From NCBI RefSeq assembly GCF_016481275.1, contig NZ_JAEMNW010000002.1, positions 744,001 to 808,000 on the forward strand: a DNA stretch of 64,000 nucleotides. Reading direction: 5' to 3'. The notes under the pieces were generated by a model. The model saw only the letters and a program-made list of their open reading frames with translations, was not told the DNA's origin and did no database searches. Source of the stretch: Antrihabitans auranticaus (GTDB taxonomy: Bacteria; Actinomycetota; Actinomycetes; Mycobacteriales; Mycobacteriaceae). Position numbers and translations under genes: made by a program. Position 1 is the first letter of the stretch, and each line of letters begins with the position of its first letter. Positions 23,895-32,748 of this stretch are shown piece by piece.

Positions 23895-25139
23895 ATGTCC
23901 GGAAAGCGGATTGTCGTTGGCGTAGGCGGCGGCATTGCCGCCTACAAATGCTGTTCGCTCATCCGAAAGTTCACCGAGGACGGGCATCACGTCCGGGTGA
24001 TTCCGACGGAGTCCGCGCTCGAGTTCATCGGGCGCGCCACCCTCGAGGCTCTCTCGGGTAACACGGTCCACACCGGCGTGTTCGAAGATGTCCCCGCGGT
24101 CCCGCACGTCCGGATCGGCCAGGAGGCGGACCTCGTCGTCATCGCCCCGGCCACGGCAGACCTGTTGGCCCGGGCCGCACAGGGGCGCGCTGACGACCTC
24201 CTCACCGCGACGCTGCTGACGGCGCGCTGTCCGGTCGTGTTCGCGCCCGCAATGCATACCGAAATGTGGGAGCACCCCGCGACTGTCGCAAATGTTGCGC
24301 TGCTTCGCGAGCGCGGCGCCACGGTCATCGAACCGGCTTCCGGCCGGCTGACCGGCCGGGATACCGGTGCCGGCCGCCTCCCCGAACCGGATGAAATTTT
24401 CGGACTCGCATCGCTGTTGCTGGAGCGGTCCGACGCATTGCCGCGCGACCTCGAGGGCCGGTCAGTCGTGGTTTCCGCAGGCGGCACGCGCGAGCCACTC
24501 GACCCCGTCCGGTTCCTCGGGAACCGCAGTTCGGGCAAGCAGGGTTACGCGATCGCTCGCCTTGCTGTGCAGCGCGGCGCGACAGTGACGCTTATTTCGG
24601 GGATCACCGCCGGTCTCGAACCGCCGGCCGCCGTCGATGTGGTCAATGTGCAGACCGCCGAGCAGATGCGCGAGGCCGTGGACAAGCACGCGACGACTGC
24701 CGATGCGGTCATCATGTCCGCTGCCGTGGCAGACTTCCGGCCCACGACGGTAGCTACGGCGAAGATCAAAAAGGGCGCCGGCGAACCGGACATCATCCCG
24801 CTGACCAAGAACGCGGACATCCTTGCGGGCCTGGTCGACGCCCGCCGCGACGGCCGTCTGAGCAAGTCGACGGCCATCGTCGGATTTGCGGCGGAGACCG
24901 GGGACGAAAACGGGGATGTCCTCACCCACGCTCGCGCAAAACTCGCCCGGAAGGGCTGTGACCTGCTCGTTGTCAATCCCGTTGGCGACGGCAAGGCTTT
25001 CGAGGTAGACAACAACGATGGCTGGCTGTTGTCGGCCGACGGCGGCGAAGTTGCCCTCGACCATGGTTCCAAGGCGTTGATGGCGAGCCGGGTGTTAGAT
25101 GCTTTGACCGCGTTACTGGACCGCGGCCCGACGGCCTGA
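23895..25139 (+). CDS. coaBC: Bifunctional phosphopantothenoylcysteine decarboxylase / phosphopantothenate--cysteine ligase
   Basis: CoaBC carries out two consecutive steps of coenzyme A synthesis. The N-terminal flavoprotein decarboxylase (CoaC, about residues 1-185) has GVGGGIAAYKCC, the HVRIG active-site His and APAMHTEMW. The C-terminal synthetase (CoaB) has SAGGTREPLDPVRFLGNRSSG, SAAVADFRP and the NPVGDGKAF substrate region. Length (414 aa) is typical. The ATG start follows rpoZ by 21 bp with a GTAGGG-type ribosome binding site. Confidence 0.96.
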   Translation: MSGKRIVVGVGGGIAAYKCCSLIRKFTEDGHHVRVIPTESALEFIGRATLEALSGNTVHTGVFEDVPAVPHVRIGQEADLVVIAPATADLLARAAQGRADDLLTATLLTARCPVVFAPAMHTEMWEHPATVANVALLRERGATVIEPASGRLTGRDTGAGRLPEPDEIFGLASLLLERSDALPRDLEGRSVVVSAGGTREPLDPVRFLGNRSSGKQGYAIARLAVQRGATVTLISGITAGLEPPAAVDVVNVQTAEQMREAVDKHATTADAVIMSAAVADFRPTTVATAKIKKGAGEPDIIPLTKNADILAGLVDARRDGRLSKSTAIVGFAAETGDENGDVLTHARAKLARKGCDLLVVNPVGDGKAFEVDNNDGWLLSADGGEVALDHGSKALMASRVLDALTALLDRGPTA

Positions 25140-25248
25140 GACGTTTGCGGCCATACTGATTTCAACGGTCACCAATACGTACGTCCGTACCTGATAATGA
25201 CGGGCCAGGGGTTCTAGGCCCTCCGCCGAGTGTTCGAGAGGAAGATCT

Positions 25249-26463
25249 GTGAGCAAGTCCGGGAGCCGGCTATTCACCAGTGAGTCCGTGACGGAGGGTC
25301 ATCCGGACAAGATCTGTGACGCCATCAGCGACTCGATTCTCGACGCTCTGCTTGCCGCCGACCCGCGCAGCCGGGTCGCCGTGGAAACGCTGGTGACAAC
25401 CGGCCAGGTTCATGTCGCGGGCGAGGTCACCACGACCGCATACGCAGACATCCCCAAGATCGTGCGAGACAAAGTGCTCGAGATCGGCTACGACAGCTCC
25501 GCAAAGGGCTTCGACGGCAATTCCTGCGGTGTCAACGTCGCGATCGGTGCACAGTCACCCGAGATCGCTCAGGGCGTCGACCGGTCGCACGAGGCGCGCG
25601 TCGACGGCGTCGAGGACGACGAGATCGATCGCCAGGGGGCCGGCGACCAAGGCTTGATGTTCGGTTACGCCACCAAAGAGACGCCTGAGCTGATGCCGCT
25701 GCCGATCGCTTTGGCGCACCGGCTCGCTCGCCGCCTCACCGAGGTCCGCAAGAGCGGTGTGCTGCCGTACCTGCGACCGGACGGCAAGACCCAGGTCACC
25801 ATCGAATACGACGGTGACAGCGCGGTTCGTCTCGACACGGTCGTCATCTCGACGCAGCATGCGGCCGACATCGATCTCGACAACCTTCTGACGCCGGATA
25901 TCCGCGACAAGGTGCTCGGCTCGGTTCTTGCCGACCTCGACCTGCCGACCCTCGATACGTCGAATGTGCGCCTGCTGGTGAACCCGACGGGGCGATTCGT
26001 CCTGGGTGGACCGATGGGCGACGCGGGGTTGACTGGTCGCAAGATCATCGTCGACACCTACGGCGGCATGGCCCGCCACGGTGGTGGTGCGTTCTCCGGC
26101 AAGGATCCGTCGAAGGTCGACCGGTCCGCCGCGTATGCGATGCGCTGGGTTGCCAAGAACGCAGTTGCCGCAGGGCTCGCCGACCGCATCGAGGTCCAGG
26201 TCGCGTACGCGATCGGCAAAGCTGCGCCCGTCGGCCTCTTCGTCGAGACCTTTGGCACCGAGCACACCGATCCGGCGAGAATTCAAACGGCGATCAGCGA
26301 GGTGTTCGACCTGCGTCCCGGCGCGATCATCCGCGATCTCGATCTGTTGCGTCCGATCTATGCGCCGACCGCTGCCTACGGGCACTTCGGCCGGACCGAC
26401 ATCGATCTGCCGTGGGAGCACACCGATCGCGCCGAGAAGTTGCGTGGCGCCGCCGGTCTCTAG
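25249..26463 (+). CDS. metK: S-adenosylmethionine synthetase
   Basis: MetK makes SAM from methionine and ATP. The 404-residue sequence has [16 protein letters not shown] at the N-terminus, [12 protein letters not shown], the P-loop-like [16 protein letters not shown] and the C-terminal AYGHFGRTD. The GTG start is preceded by AGAGGAAG. The 109-bp upstream gap contains a GATAAT -10-like element (25193-25198) and a small GGGCC/GGCCC hairpin near 25203-25222. No recognisable SAM riboswitch is present. Confidence 0.97.
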   Translation: MSKSGSRLFTSESVTEGHPDKICDAISDSILDALLAADPRSRVAVETLVTTGQVHVAGEVTTTAYADIPKIVRDKVLEIGYDSSAKGFDGNSCGVNVAIGAQSPEIAQGVDRSHEARVDGVEDDEIDRQGAGDQGLMFGYATKETPELMPLPIALAHRLARRLTEVRKSGVLPYLRPDGKTQVTIEYDGDSAVRLDTVVISTQHAADIDLDNLLTPDIRDKVLGSVLADLDLPTLDTSNVRLLVNPTGRFVLGGPMGDAGLTGRKIIVDTYGGMARHGGGAFSGKDPSKVDRSAAYAMRWVAKNAVAAGLADRIEVQVAYAIGKAAPVGLFVETFGTEHTDPARIQTAISEVFDLRPGAIIRDLDLLRPIYAPTAAYGHFGRTDIDLPWEHTDRAEKLRGAAGL

Positions 26464-26475
26464 CCGCGCGCACGG

Positions 26476-28464
26476 GTGACAATCCCGCTACCGATCGCGC
26501 GGGTTCTGCCTCTGCTGCAAGTTCCGCACCTGGATCGCGAGTTCGATTACATCGTTCCGGACGAGCTGGACGACGCTGCCCAACCGGGTGTTCGCGTTCG
26601 TGTGCGCTTCTCCGGACGGCTGGTGGACGGATTCGTCGTCGAACGGATTGCGGCGTCGGATCACCCGGGAAAGCTGGGCAAACTCGAACGGGTGGTGTCC
26701 GCCGAACAGGTGCTGACCCCGGAGGTCTCGGCACTCGTCGATGCGGTCGCGGCGCGGTATGCCGGCACGCGCGCTGACGTCCTCCGGCTCGCAATACCGC
26801 CGCGACACGCGCGGGTCGAGGCCGAGAATGCGCCTGAAGACGAGCCGGTGCCCGAGTTCGAATTGGACCCGGCAGGATGGGCGACCTACGTGCACGGCGA
26901 GGCTTTCGTCGAAGCACTGCACGCGGGCCGCAATCCGCGGGCCGCGTGGCAAGCGGTGCCCGGCGAAGACTGGCCTACCCGCCTTGCCGAGCTTGCCGCG
27001 ACAGTTGCGGCCAGAGGCGAGAGCGTCGTCCTCGTCGTCCCGGATCAGCGTGATCTCGACCGTCTGAACGCTGCCTGCACAGCCCTGCTCGGCGACGGGC
27101 ACGTGGTCGCCCTCGCGGCAGGTCTAGGCCCGGCGCAGCGATATCGGCGCTGGCTGAAGGGGCTACGGGGGAGCGCCCAGGTTGTCGTCGGGACACGTGC
27201 CGCGGTGTTCGCGCCGGTTCGCAGTCTCGGCTTGATCGGAATCTGGGACGACGGTGACGACAGCTTCGCGGATCCGCGCTCGCCGTACCCGCACGCGCGC
27301 GAGGTCGCACTGCTGCGCGCGCACGAGACGGGGTGTGGATTCGTCGCGGGCGGTTTTGCTCGGACGGCGGAGGTGCAGTCGCTCGCCGACACCGGTTGGG
27401 CGCACGACCTCGTAGCGCCGCGCCCGACCGTTCGGGATCGCTGCGCGCACATCGTCGTTCCGGGTGACACCGATATCGCTTTGGAGCGCGACCCGAGTGC
27501 GCAGAAAGCGCGACTACCGGCGATTGCCTTTGCCGCCGCCCGTCGATCACTCGACGGTGGCGCTCCGGTGCTGGTCCAGGTTCCGCGCCGCGGCTACGTG
27601 CCGTCGTTGGCCTGTGCGAAGTGCCGGACCCGTGCCAGTTGCCGAAAATGCCATGGCCCGCTTGCACTCAGTTCCGGTGGTGCCGAAGCTGCGGCACCGG
27701 AGTGTCGCTGGTGCGGCACTGCCGACCCCAACTATCGCTGCGGCGCATGCGGTTCGCGCAGTTTGCGGGCGTTGGTGGTCGGTGCAGGGCGCACGGCCGA
27801 GGAGCTCGGCCGGGCGTTTCCCGGTGTCCCCGTGCACAAGTCGGGCGGTTCCGACGTGCTGGCAACAGTTCCCGACGGAGCCGGCCTTGTCGTTGCAACA
27901 GTCGGTGCGGAGCCGACAGTCGCGGGCGGCTACGGCGCAGCCCTGTTGCTGGACGGTTGGGCATTGCTCGGTCGCGCGGACCTGCGAGCCGAGGAAGAGG
28001 CGCTTCGGCGCTGGATGAACGCGGCCGCGATGGTGCGCTCGGCGCGCGCGGGCGGCCAGGTGGTTGTCGTCGCGGAGCCCGGCATCGCCACTGTGCAGGC
28101 ATTGGTGCGCTGGGATCCGATCGGTCACGCGAGCGGTCAACTCGCCGAGCGCGCAGAAGTCGGATTTCCGCCCGCAGTCCGCATCGCCGCACTCGATGGT
28201 GGCATCGACGCGATCGAATCGCTCCTTACCGGTGCCGAATTGCCCACGGAAGCAGAACAATTGGGTCCGGTGCCGCTGCCCGACGGCGCTCGTCCGCCTG
28301 CCGCGGGGGATGGTGAGCCCGTCGATGTGGTCCGCATGCTGGTGCGAGTTCCGCGATCTGCGGGTGCGGGTCTTGCCCGCGCATTGACGGCAGCTCAGGC
28401 CGTCCGCAGCGCGAAGAAGATCAGCGCACCGGTGCGGGTGCAGATGGATCCGATCGGGCTATAG
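26476..28464 (+). CDS. priA: PriA-like primosomal protein N', helicase-degenerate
   Basis: A 662-residue PriA homologue, the protein that in other bacteria restarts stalled replication forks. The N-terminal 3'-DNA-binding domain (PLLQVPHLDREFDYIVP) and the two zinc-binding Cys clusters (CAKCRTRASCRKCHG; CRWCGTADPNYRCGACG, nt about 27613-27760) are present. The Walker A GKT and DEAH box expected in the helicase core are missing, with WDDGDD where the DEAH box should be. This is known for actinobacterial PriA and implies loss of ATP-driven unwinding. It starts 12 bp after metK and overlaps the convergent GNAT gene at its 3' end. Confidence 0.9.
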   Translation: MTIPLPIARVLPLLQVPHLDREFDYIVPDELDDAAQPGVRVRVRFSGRLVDGFVVERIAASDHPGKLGKLERVVSAEQVLTPEVSALVDAVAARYAGTRADVLRLAIPPRHARVEAENAPEDEPVPEFELDPAGWATYVHGEAFVEALHAGRNPRAAWQAVPGEDWPTRLAELAATVAARGESVVLVVPDQRDLDRLNAACTALLGDGHVVALAAGLGPAQRYRRWLKGLRGSAQVVVGTRAAVFAPVRSLGLIGIWDDGDDSFADPRSPYPHAREVALLRAHETGCGFVAGGFARTAEVQSLADTGWAHDLVAPRPTVRDRCAHIVVPGDTDIALERDPSAQKARLPAIAFAAARRSLDGGAPVLVQVPRRGYVPSLACAKCRTRASCRKCHGPLALSSGGAEAAAPECRWCGTADPNYRCGACGSRSLRALVVGAGRTAEELGRAFPGVPVHKSGGSDVLATVPDGAGLVVATVGAEPTVAGGYGAALLLDGWALLGRADLRAEEEALRRWMNAAAMVRSARAGGQVVVVAEPGIATVQALVRWDPIGHASGQLAERAEVGFPPAVRIAALDGGIDAIESLLTGAELPTEAEQLGPVPLPDGARPPAAGDGEPVDVVRMLVRVPRSAGAGLARALTAAQAVRSAKKISAPVRVQMDPIGL

Positions 28465-28951
28465 CGCGGCGCATGACTATCCGTGGCCACGCGTCGAGGC
28501 CAAGCTCGGCTTCGTGTGCCCTGATTGCGAGCAATGCTGGACTCGGGTCGGGATCCTCGACGAATCCGAGGCGCGAGTAGTACGGACCGTTCCACGGCAC
28601 GTCGCGATACGTGGTGAGCGTCAGTGCGACGCGATGCCGTTCGCGCGCCACGGATTCGAGGTGCTCGATGAGCGCGGCGCCTATGCCCCGACCTGAGTAG
28701 TCCGGATCTACGGATACCTGCTCGATGTGGGTGCAGTCGTCGACGTCGAACGCGATGAGGTATCCGCAGACCACGCCCGACTGGGTGTAGACCCACGCTC
28801 GCCCAGTGCGGATGAACTCCGTCAGCGTGGCTTCGCTTGGCGGGTCGTCGTCCGCGACTGTGTCCATGCCCAGCGCACGAAAGGCTTCGCCCGCGGCGTC
28901 TTCGATCGACTGGAGGCGGGCGATGTCGTGAACTCTCGCAGGCTCGATCAC
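28421..28951 (-). CDS. GNAT family N-acetyltransferase
   Basis: A 176-residue acetyl-CoA-dependent acyltransferase. The core GNAT motif A is IEQVSVDPDYSGRGIGAALIEHLE (central part SGRGIGAAL), followed by motif B, with PYYSRLGFVEDP near the C-terminus. The acceptor is unknown. The GTG at 28951 is preferred over the TTG at 28975; neither has a strong ribosome binding site. The stop lies 44 bp inside the 3' end of priA on the other strand. It diverges from padR, sharing the 99-bp intergenic region that contains the palindromic operator. Confidence 0.78.
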   Translation of the reverse strand: MIEPARVHDIARLQSIEDAAGEAFRALGMDTVADDDPPSEATLTEFIRTGRAWVYTQSGVVCGYLIAFDVDDCTHIEQVSVDPDYSGRGIGAALIEHLESVARERHRVALTLTTYRDVPWNGPYYSRLGFVEDPDPSPALLAIRAHEAELGLDAWPRIVMRRAIARSDPSAPAPVR

Positions 28952-28983
28952 ATGAGCATTCTCGCAAACGCGCAAAATTCTTA

Positions 28984-29013
28984 TTGACGACGATGCATTG
29001 ACGATATATCGTC
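28984..29013 (+). promoter_or_regulatory. padR promoter overlapped by a perfect palindrome
   Basis: GACGATATATCGTC at 29000-29013 is a perfect 14-bp palindrome. A TTGACG -35 element at 28984-28989 and TATATC at 29005-29010 (15-bp spacing) place the palindrome on the -10 element of a plus-strand promoter 50 bp before padR. PadR proteins commonly repress their own gene from such sites, so autoregulation is inferred. The divergent GNAT gene could be controlled as well. Confidence 0.65.
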
Positions 29014-29050
29014 GATAGTGTCAATCAAACAAGCCTGAAGGAGGCTGACA

Positions 29051-29722
29051 ATGCAGCAGAACCACACAGAGCACGAAAATATGAATCGACGTCGCCAGCG
29101 CTTCGAAGAGCGCCGCGCCGAAATGCACGACCGATTCGAACAGCGCCGGCACGAACATCACCGGCGGGGGCCGCATGGTTTCGGTCCGCGATTCGGCCCG
29201 GACGCAAACTTCGGTCGCGGCCGTGGTCGCGGGGGTCGAGGTCGACGCGGAGATGTCCGCGCTGCGATCCTGCTCCTGCTCGAGTCCGAGCCCATGCACG
29301 GATACGAGCTGATTCAGCAGATCCGCGACAAGAGCGATGGCGTCTGGAAGCCGAGCCCCGGCTCGATCTATCCCGCACTCGCGCAACTCGAGGACGAGGG
29401 TCTCGTCATCATCGAGAAGGTTGCCGGTCGCAAGACGGCGAAGCTGACCGATGCGGGCACCGCGTTCGTCGAGGCAAATCGGACCGAATTGGGCGACCCG
29501 TGGGCGGACGTCAACGCGGAGGTCGGCGATCAAGCGCTGGACTTGCGTGGGCTGTCGGGCCAGTTGATGGGTGCGGCTGCTCAGGTCGCCGCTGTCGCCA
29601 CGCCGGCGCAAGCAAAGCGCGCGGGCGAGGTGCTGATCGAGGCTCGGCGGGCGTTGTACCGCATCCTCGCCGAGGACGACGTCGACGCAGGTCAGGACAC
29701 AGAAGAAACCGCTGGCGAATAG
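29051..29722 (+). CDS. PadR family transcriptional regulator
   Basis: A 223-residue DNA-binding repressor-like protein. Residues 1-66 form an unusual low-complexity tail rich in His, Arg, Gly and Glu (HHRRGPHGFG, GRGRGRGGRGRRG). The winged-helix PadR domain follows, with MHGYELIQQI and WKPSPGSIYPALAQLEDEGLV. The C-terminal helical domain is of the Vir type. ATG 29051 has GAAGGAGG about 9 bp upstream. The His/Arg-rich tail could bind metal or nucleic acid, but that is a guess. The regulated genes are not identified beyond likely autoregulation. Confidence 0.88.
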   Translation: MQQNHTEHENMNRRRQRFEERRAEMHDRFEQRRHEHHRRGPHGFGPRFGPDANFGRGRGRGGRGRRGDVRAAILLLLESEPMHGYELIQQIRDKSDGVWKPSPGSIYPALAQLEDEGLVIIEKVAGRKTAKLTDAGTAFVEANRTELGDPWADVNAEVGDQALDLRGLSGQLMGAAAQVAAVATPAQAKRAGEVLIEARRALYRILAEDDVDAGQDTEETAGE

Positions 29723-29790
29723 TCCGAATCCGGTAACGAAGCTGTAACCTCGAAAGTGAAACGTTTTCACAAGCGAAGCGATTCCCAATC

Positions 29791-30786
29791 ATGGTCCATG
29801 CGCTCCGGGGGAAGCGGTTCCGTTCCCGCCTAGCAGTTCTCGCGCCTCTCGTGACGGCACTCGCCGTCACGTGGTCGGGCATCGCTGCGGCCGATCCGGC
29901 GAGCATCTGGACCATTCCGGCAGAGCCCGGCCCGGTGCAGACTGTCCACGGGGATGCGGCCACCTACGAGAACCATCATTTCGACGCGGCACCGCCGGGC
30001 GCGAACGACTTCGCCTGTCAACCGTCCGCAGCGCATCCTCGTCCGGTGATCCTCCTGCACGGAACCGATTCCAGCGCGTACAACGATTACGCGGCACTGT
30101 CGCCGCGGCTCGTCGATGCCGGCTACTGCGTGTTCGCCGTGAACTACGGGCGGAATCCGGAGAAGGACACCTACGGAACCGAGGACATGGTAGTCAGCGG
30201 GTACCAGGTCAAAGAGTTCGTCGGCTTGGTACTGAGCAGGACGGGCGCCCAGGCGGTCGACATGATCGGCTACTCCCAGGGCGCGACGATCGCTCGCTAC
30301 TACATCAACCGGCTCGGCGGCGCGGCACACGTCGGACAGTGGATCGGCATCGCATCCCCGAGCTACGGCGGGGTGATGTACGGCGCCGGACCCGTTGCGC
30401 AGACCATGCCGGGTCTGGTCGACGCGCTGACACCGGTCATCACGAAAGCCGTCGTGCAGCAGATGCAGGGCTCGGACTTCCTCGTCGCGCTGAACGCAGG
30501 AGGAGATACCGCGCCCGGAGTGCGCTACACAACGATCGGATCGCGCGTCGACGAGGTGATCCAGCCGTTCGAAAACATCGCCCTGCACGGGCCGGGCGCC
30601 ACCAATCTCGTTGTCCAGGACCTGTGTCCGCCGAATATGACCGGGCATTTCCAGCTGGTGTACGACCCGTTCACACTGCAGTTGATCATGAATGCCATGG
30701 ACCCGGACCGGGTCGTCGAGCCGGTGTGCGTTCCGGTGGCCTTGGGTACCGGAATTCCGGAAGTTATTGCGTCAGCACACTCGTAG
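29791..30786 (+). CDS. Secreted lipase (alpha/beta hydrolase, lipase class 2)
   Basis: A 331-residue exported esterase or lipase. A Sec signal peptide is visible: a basic start (MVHALRGKRFRSR), a hydrophobic core and an AAADP cleavage region near residue 35. The mature part has VILLHGTDSS (oxyanion loop), the nucleophile elbow GYSQG and a C-terminal HFQLVYDP His region, plus four Cys likely to form disulfides. Substrate is probably acylglycerols or other esters. It follows padR by 68 bp, and a strong terminator lies just after the stop. Confidence 0.87.
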   Translation: MVHALRGKRFRSRLAVLAPLVTALAVTWSGIAAADPASIWTIPAEPGPVQTVHGDAATYENHHFDAAPPGANDFACQPSAAHPRPVILLHGTDSSAYNDYAALSPRLVDAGYCVFAVNYGRNPEKDTYGTEDMVVSGYQVKEFVGLVLSRTGAQAVDMIGYSQGATIARYYINRLGGAAHVGQWIGIASPSYGGVMYGAGPVAQTMPGLVDALTPVITKAVVQQMQGSDFLVALNAGGDTAPGVRYTTIGSRVDEVIQPFENIALHGPGATNLVVQDLCPPNMTGHFQLVYDPFTLQLIMNAMDPDRVVEPVCVPVALGTGIPEVIASAHS

Positions 30787-30801
30787 CTCGGATCGAGCTA
30801 A

Positions 30802-30849
30802 AAAAGGTGGTCGGGCGGGGGTTTTCAACACCCCGCCCGACCACCTTTT
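30802..30849. terminator. Strong bidirectional intrinsic terminator
   Basis: A perfect 19-bp stem (30802-30820 pairing with 30831-30849) with a 10-nt loop. The stem is GC-rich in its inner half, and A-tracts and T-tracts flank it on both sides. It can end the plus-strand lipase transcript and the minus-strand helix-hairpin-helix gene, which converge here. Confidence 0.93.
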
Positions 30850-30881
30850 ACGTTTTACCCGGTCAACTCCGACCTGGGGTG

Positions 30882-31088
30882 TTATTCGGCGAGCTTTGCA
30901 ACAGCCTGTGCCCACAGGAAGTACTTGTTCGTACCAAGATCACCTACGGTCTTGACGCCCAGCGCCTCGGTGAGTAATGCCGCCTTGGCATCGCTGATCC
31001 CCTGCAGGGCCGCAACCGGTGCTTTCGCCAATTCCTCGACCGACTTGTCTTCGTATGCCTTGTCGAACTTGTCCGCAATTCCAGCCAT
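30882..31088 (-). CDS. Small helix-hairpin-helix-type protein
   Basis: A 68-residue acidic, helical protein. The segment APVAALQGISDAKAALL, followed by LGVKTVGDLG, looks like paired helix-hairpin-helix motifs as seen in DNA-binding and pathway-associated proteins. The final NKYFLWAQAVAKLAE is amphipathic. ATG 31088 is chosen because GGAGGTTC lies 5-6 bp upstream; a second ATG at 31100 has none. It has its own promoter region of about 180 bp shared with def and ends at the bidirectional terminator. Similar small proteins occur in Rhodococcus, but I know of no established function. Confidence 0.75.
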   Translation of the reverse strand: MAGIADKFDKAYEDKSVEELAKAPVAALQGISDAKAALLTEALGVKTVGDLGTNKYFLWAQAVAKLAE

Positions 31089-31274
31089 CTGAACCTCCAT
31101 GTGTTCTCGTACCTGAACTCGGCCGTTGCTCGTCTAGCGCGACCACTGGACAGTTAATACGCCGCAGCTGGCCGTGTACACGGTTTCGGTCAGCGAGTTG
31201 CCTGCTGCCGGCGCGAGCAGCGTCCCTAGACTGGTCGTGTCCATCAGTGCCTGCCGCCAGACCCTGGAGCCGTT

Positions 31275-31823
31275 TTGACCGTTCAACCTGTGCGCCTGTT
31301 CGGCGATCCGATCTTGCGGTCGAAGGCGGTTGCCGTCGTCGACTTCGATCGGGAGCTGCACAAACTGGTTGCCGATCTCGAGGACACGATGCATGAGGCG
31401 GGTGGCGCCGGCCTCGCCGCGCCACAACTCGGCGTGGGTCTGCGCGTCTTCGCCTACGACGTCGGAGACTTCAGTGGGCACATGGTCAATCCGACATTCG
31501 ACGTGGTCGGTGCCGAAGAGCAATTCGGTCCGGAAGGCTGCCTGTCCATCCCCGAGTTGCGGGCAGATTGCCTGCGTGCGCTCGAAATCGTCGCCCGCGG
31601 GTTCGACATGCACGGGGAGCCGATCACGGTGAAGGGGAGCGATCTGCTGGCCCGATGCATCCAACACGAGATCGACCACCTCGACGGCGTGTTGTTCGTC
31701 GACAGGCTCGATCCAGCAGCACGCAAGGAAGCGATGCGCTTCATCCGGGAATCGACGTGGTTCGGGGTGGCAGAGCCGCCGACGATCAAGGCGAATCCGC
31801 TCGGCCTGCACGGCAGGCGGTGA
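31275..31823 (+). CDS. def: Peptide deformylase
   Basis: Def removes the formyl group from the N-terminal Met of new proteins. The three family motifs are present: [11 protein letters not shown] (motif 1), EGCLSIPE (motif 2, metal Cys) and [11 protein letters not shown] (motif 3, HExxH). Length is 182 residues. The start is TTG at 31275 after TGGAG. fmt begins one base after the stop, so deformylase and formyltransferase are co-expressed. The 186-bp upstream region contains a TAGACT stretch (31227-31232) that may be a -10 element. Confidence 0.95.
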   Translation: MTVQPVRLFGDPILRSKAVAVVDFDRELHKLVADLEDTMHEAGGAGLAAPQLGVGLRVFAYDVGDFSGHMVNPTFDVVGAEEQFGPEGCLSIPELRADCLRALEIVARGFDMHGEPITVKGSDLLARCIQHEIDHLDGVLFVDRLDPAARKEAMRFIRESTWFGVAEPPTIKANPLGLHGRR

Positions 31824-31824
31824 C

Positions 31825-32748
31825 GTGCGAATCGTCTTTGCCGGAACGCCGGAACCCGCTGTGCCGTCGTTGCGACGGCTGATCGAATCGTCGCGTCACG
31901 AGGTCGTCGCAGTCGTAACTCGACCTGACGCAGTTGCAGGCCGGGGCAGGAAGGTGACGCGGTCACCCGTCGGACTGCTCGCCGACGAGCACGGCATCCC
32001 GGTGCTTACCCCGCGGAAGCCGTCGGAGCCGGACTTCGTCGACCAGCTACGGCAGCTCGCGCCCGACTGCTGCCCGGTGGTGGCCTACGGGGCGTTGCTC
32101 CCGAAGTCGGTTCTCGACCTACCCCAGCACGGCTGGATCAACCTGCACTTCTCGCTGCTACCAGCCTGGCGCGGGGCGGCACCTGTGCAGGCCGCCGTCC
32201 AAGCCGGCGACGAGTTCACAGGTGCCGCAACATTTCTGATCGAGGAAGGACTGGATACAGGTCCCGTCTTCGGCGTCGTCACCGAGCGAATCAAGGCACA
32301 CGACACCGCTGGCGACCTCTTGGCGAGGCTTGCCGACAGCGGCGCGCACCTACTCGAGTCAACCCTCGACGGTGTCGAAGTCGGTGCACTGCAACCTGTT
32401 CCGCAACCAAGCGATGGGGTTTCCTACGCACCGAAGGTGACCGTGGAGGCTGCGCGAATCCGATGGGATCAGCCGGCATCCGCGATCGACCGGCATGTTC
32501 GGTCCGTCACGCCCGCACCGGGTGCCTGGACGACGATTGCTGACCTGCGTGTCAAGGTGGGACCCGTGACCGTCGCCGAACATTCGTTGCCGGCGCAGAC
32601 GATCGAAGTGACAAAGGCGGGCGTGTTCATCGGCACCGGCACCACTGCCGTCCGACTGGATGCTGTTCAGCCCCAAGGGAAGAAGATGATGAAGGCATTG
32701 GACTGGATACGTGGAGCACGGCTCGGCACGGACGCGGTGGCGGAGTGA
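31825..32748 (+). CDS. fmt: Methionyl-tRNA formyltransferase
   Basis: Fmt formylates initiator Met-tRNA using 10-formyl-tetrahydrofolate. The N-terminal Rossmann-like domain starts [13 protein letters not shown] and contains the [13 protein letters not shown] active-site segment with the catalytic Asn-His region upstream (INLHFSLLP). The C-terminal OB-like domain binds tRNA. The 307-residue length is normal. The GTG start is one base from def, and the stop overlaps rsmB by 4 bp. Confidence 0.95.
   Translation: MRIVFAGTPEPAVPSLRRLIESSRHEVVAVVTRPDAVAGRGRKVTRSPVGLLADEHGIPVLTPRKPSEPDFVDQLRQLAPDCCPVVAYGALLPKSVLDLPQHGWINLHFSLLPAWRGAAPVQAAVQAGDEFTGAATFLIEEGLDTGPVFGVVTERIKAHDTAGDLLARLADSGAHLLESTLDGVEVGALQPVPQPSDGVSYAPKVTVEAARIRWDQPASAIDRHVRSVTPAPGAWTTIADLRVKVGPVTVAEHSLPAQTIEVTKAGVFIGTGTTAVRLDAVQPQGKKMMKALDWIRGARLGTDAVAE

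Noticed and set aside
25140-25248. Possible SAM riboswitch upstream of metK
   Set aside because: The 109-bp gap has only one short GGGCC/GGCCC hairpin and no conserved SAM-I, SAM-II or SAM-IV core.
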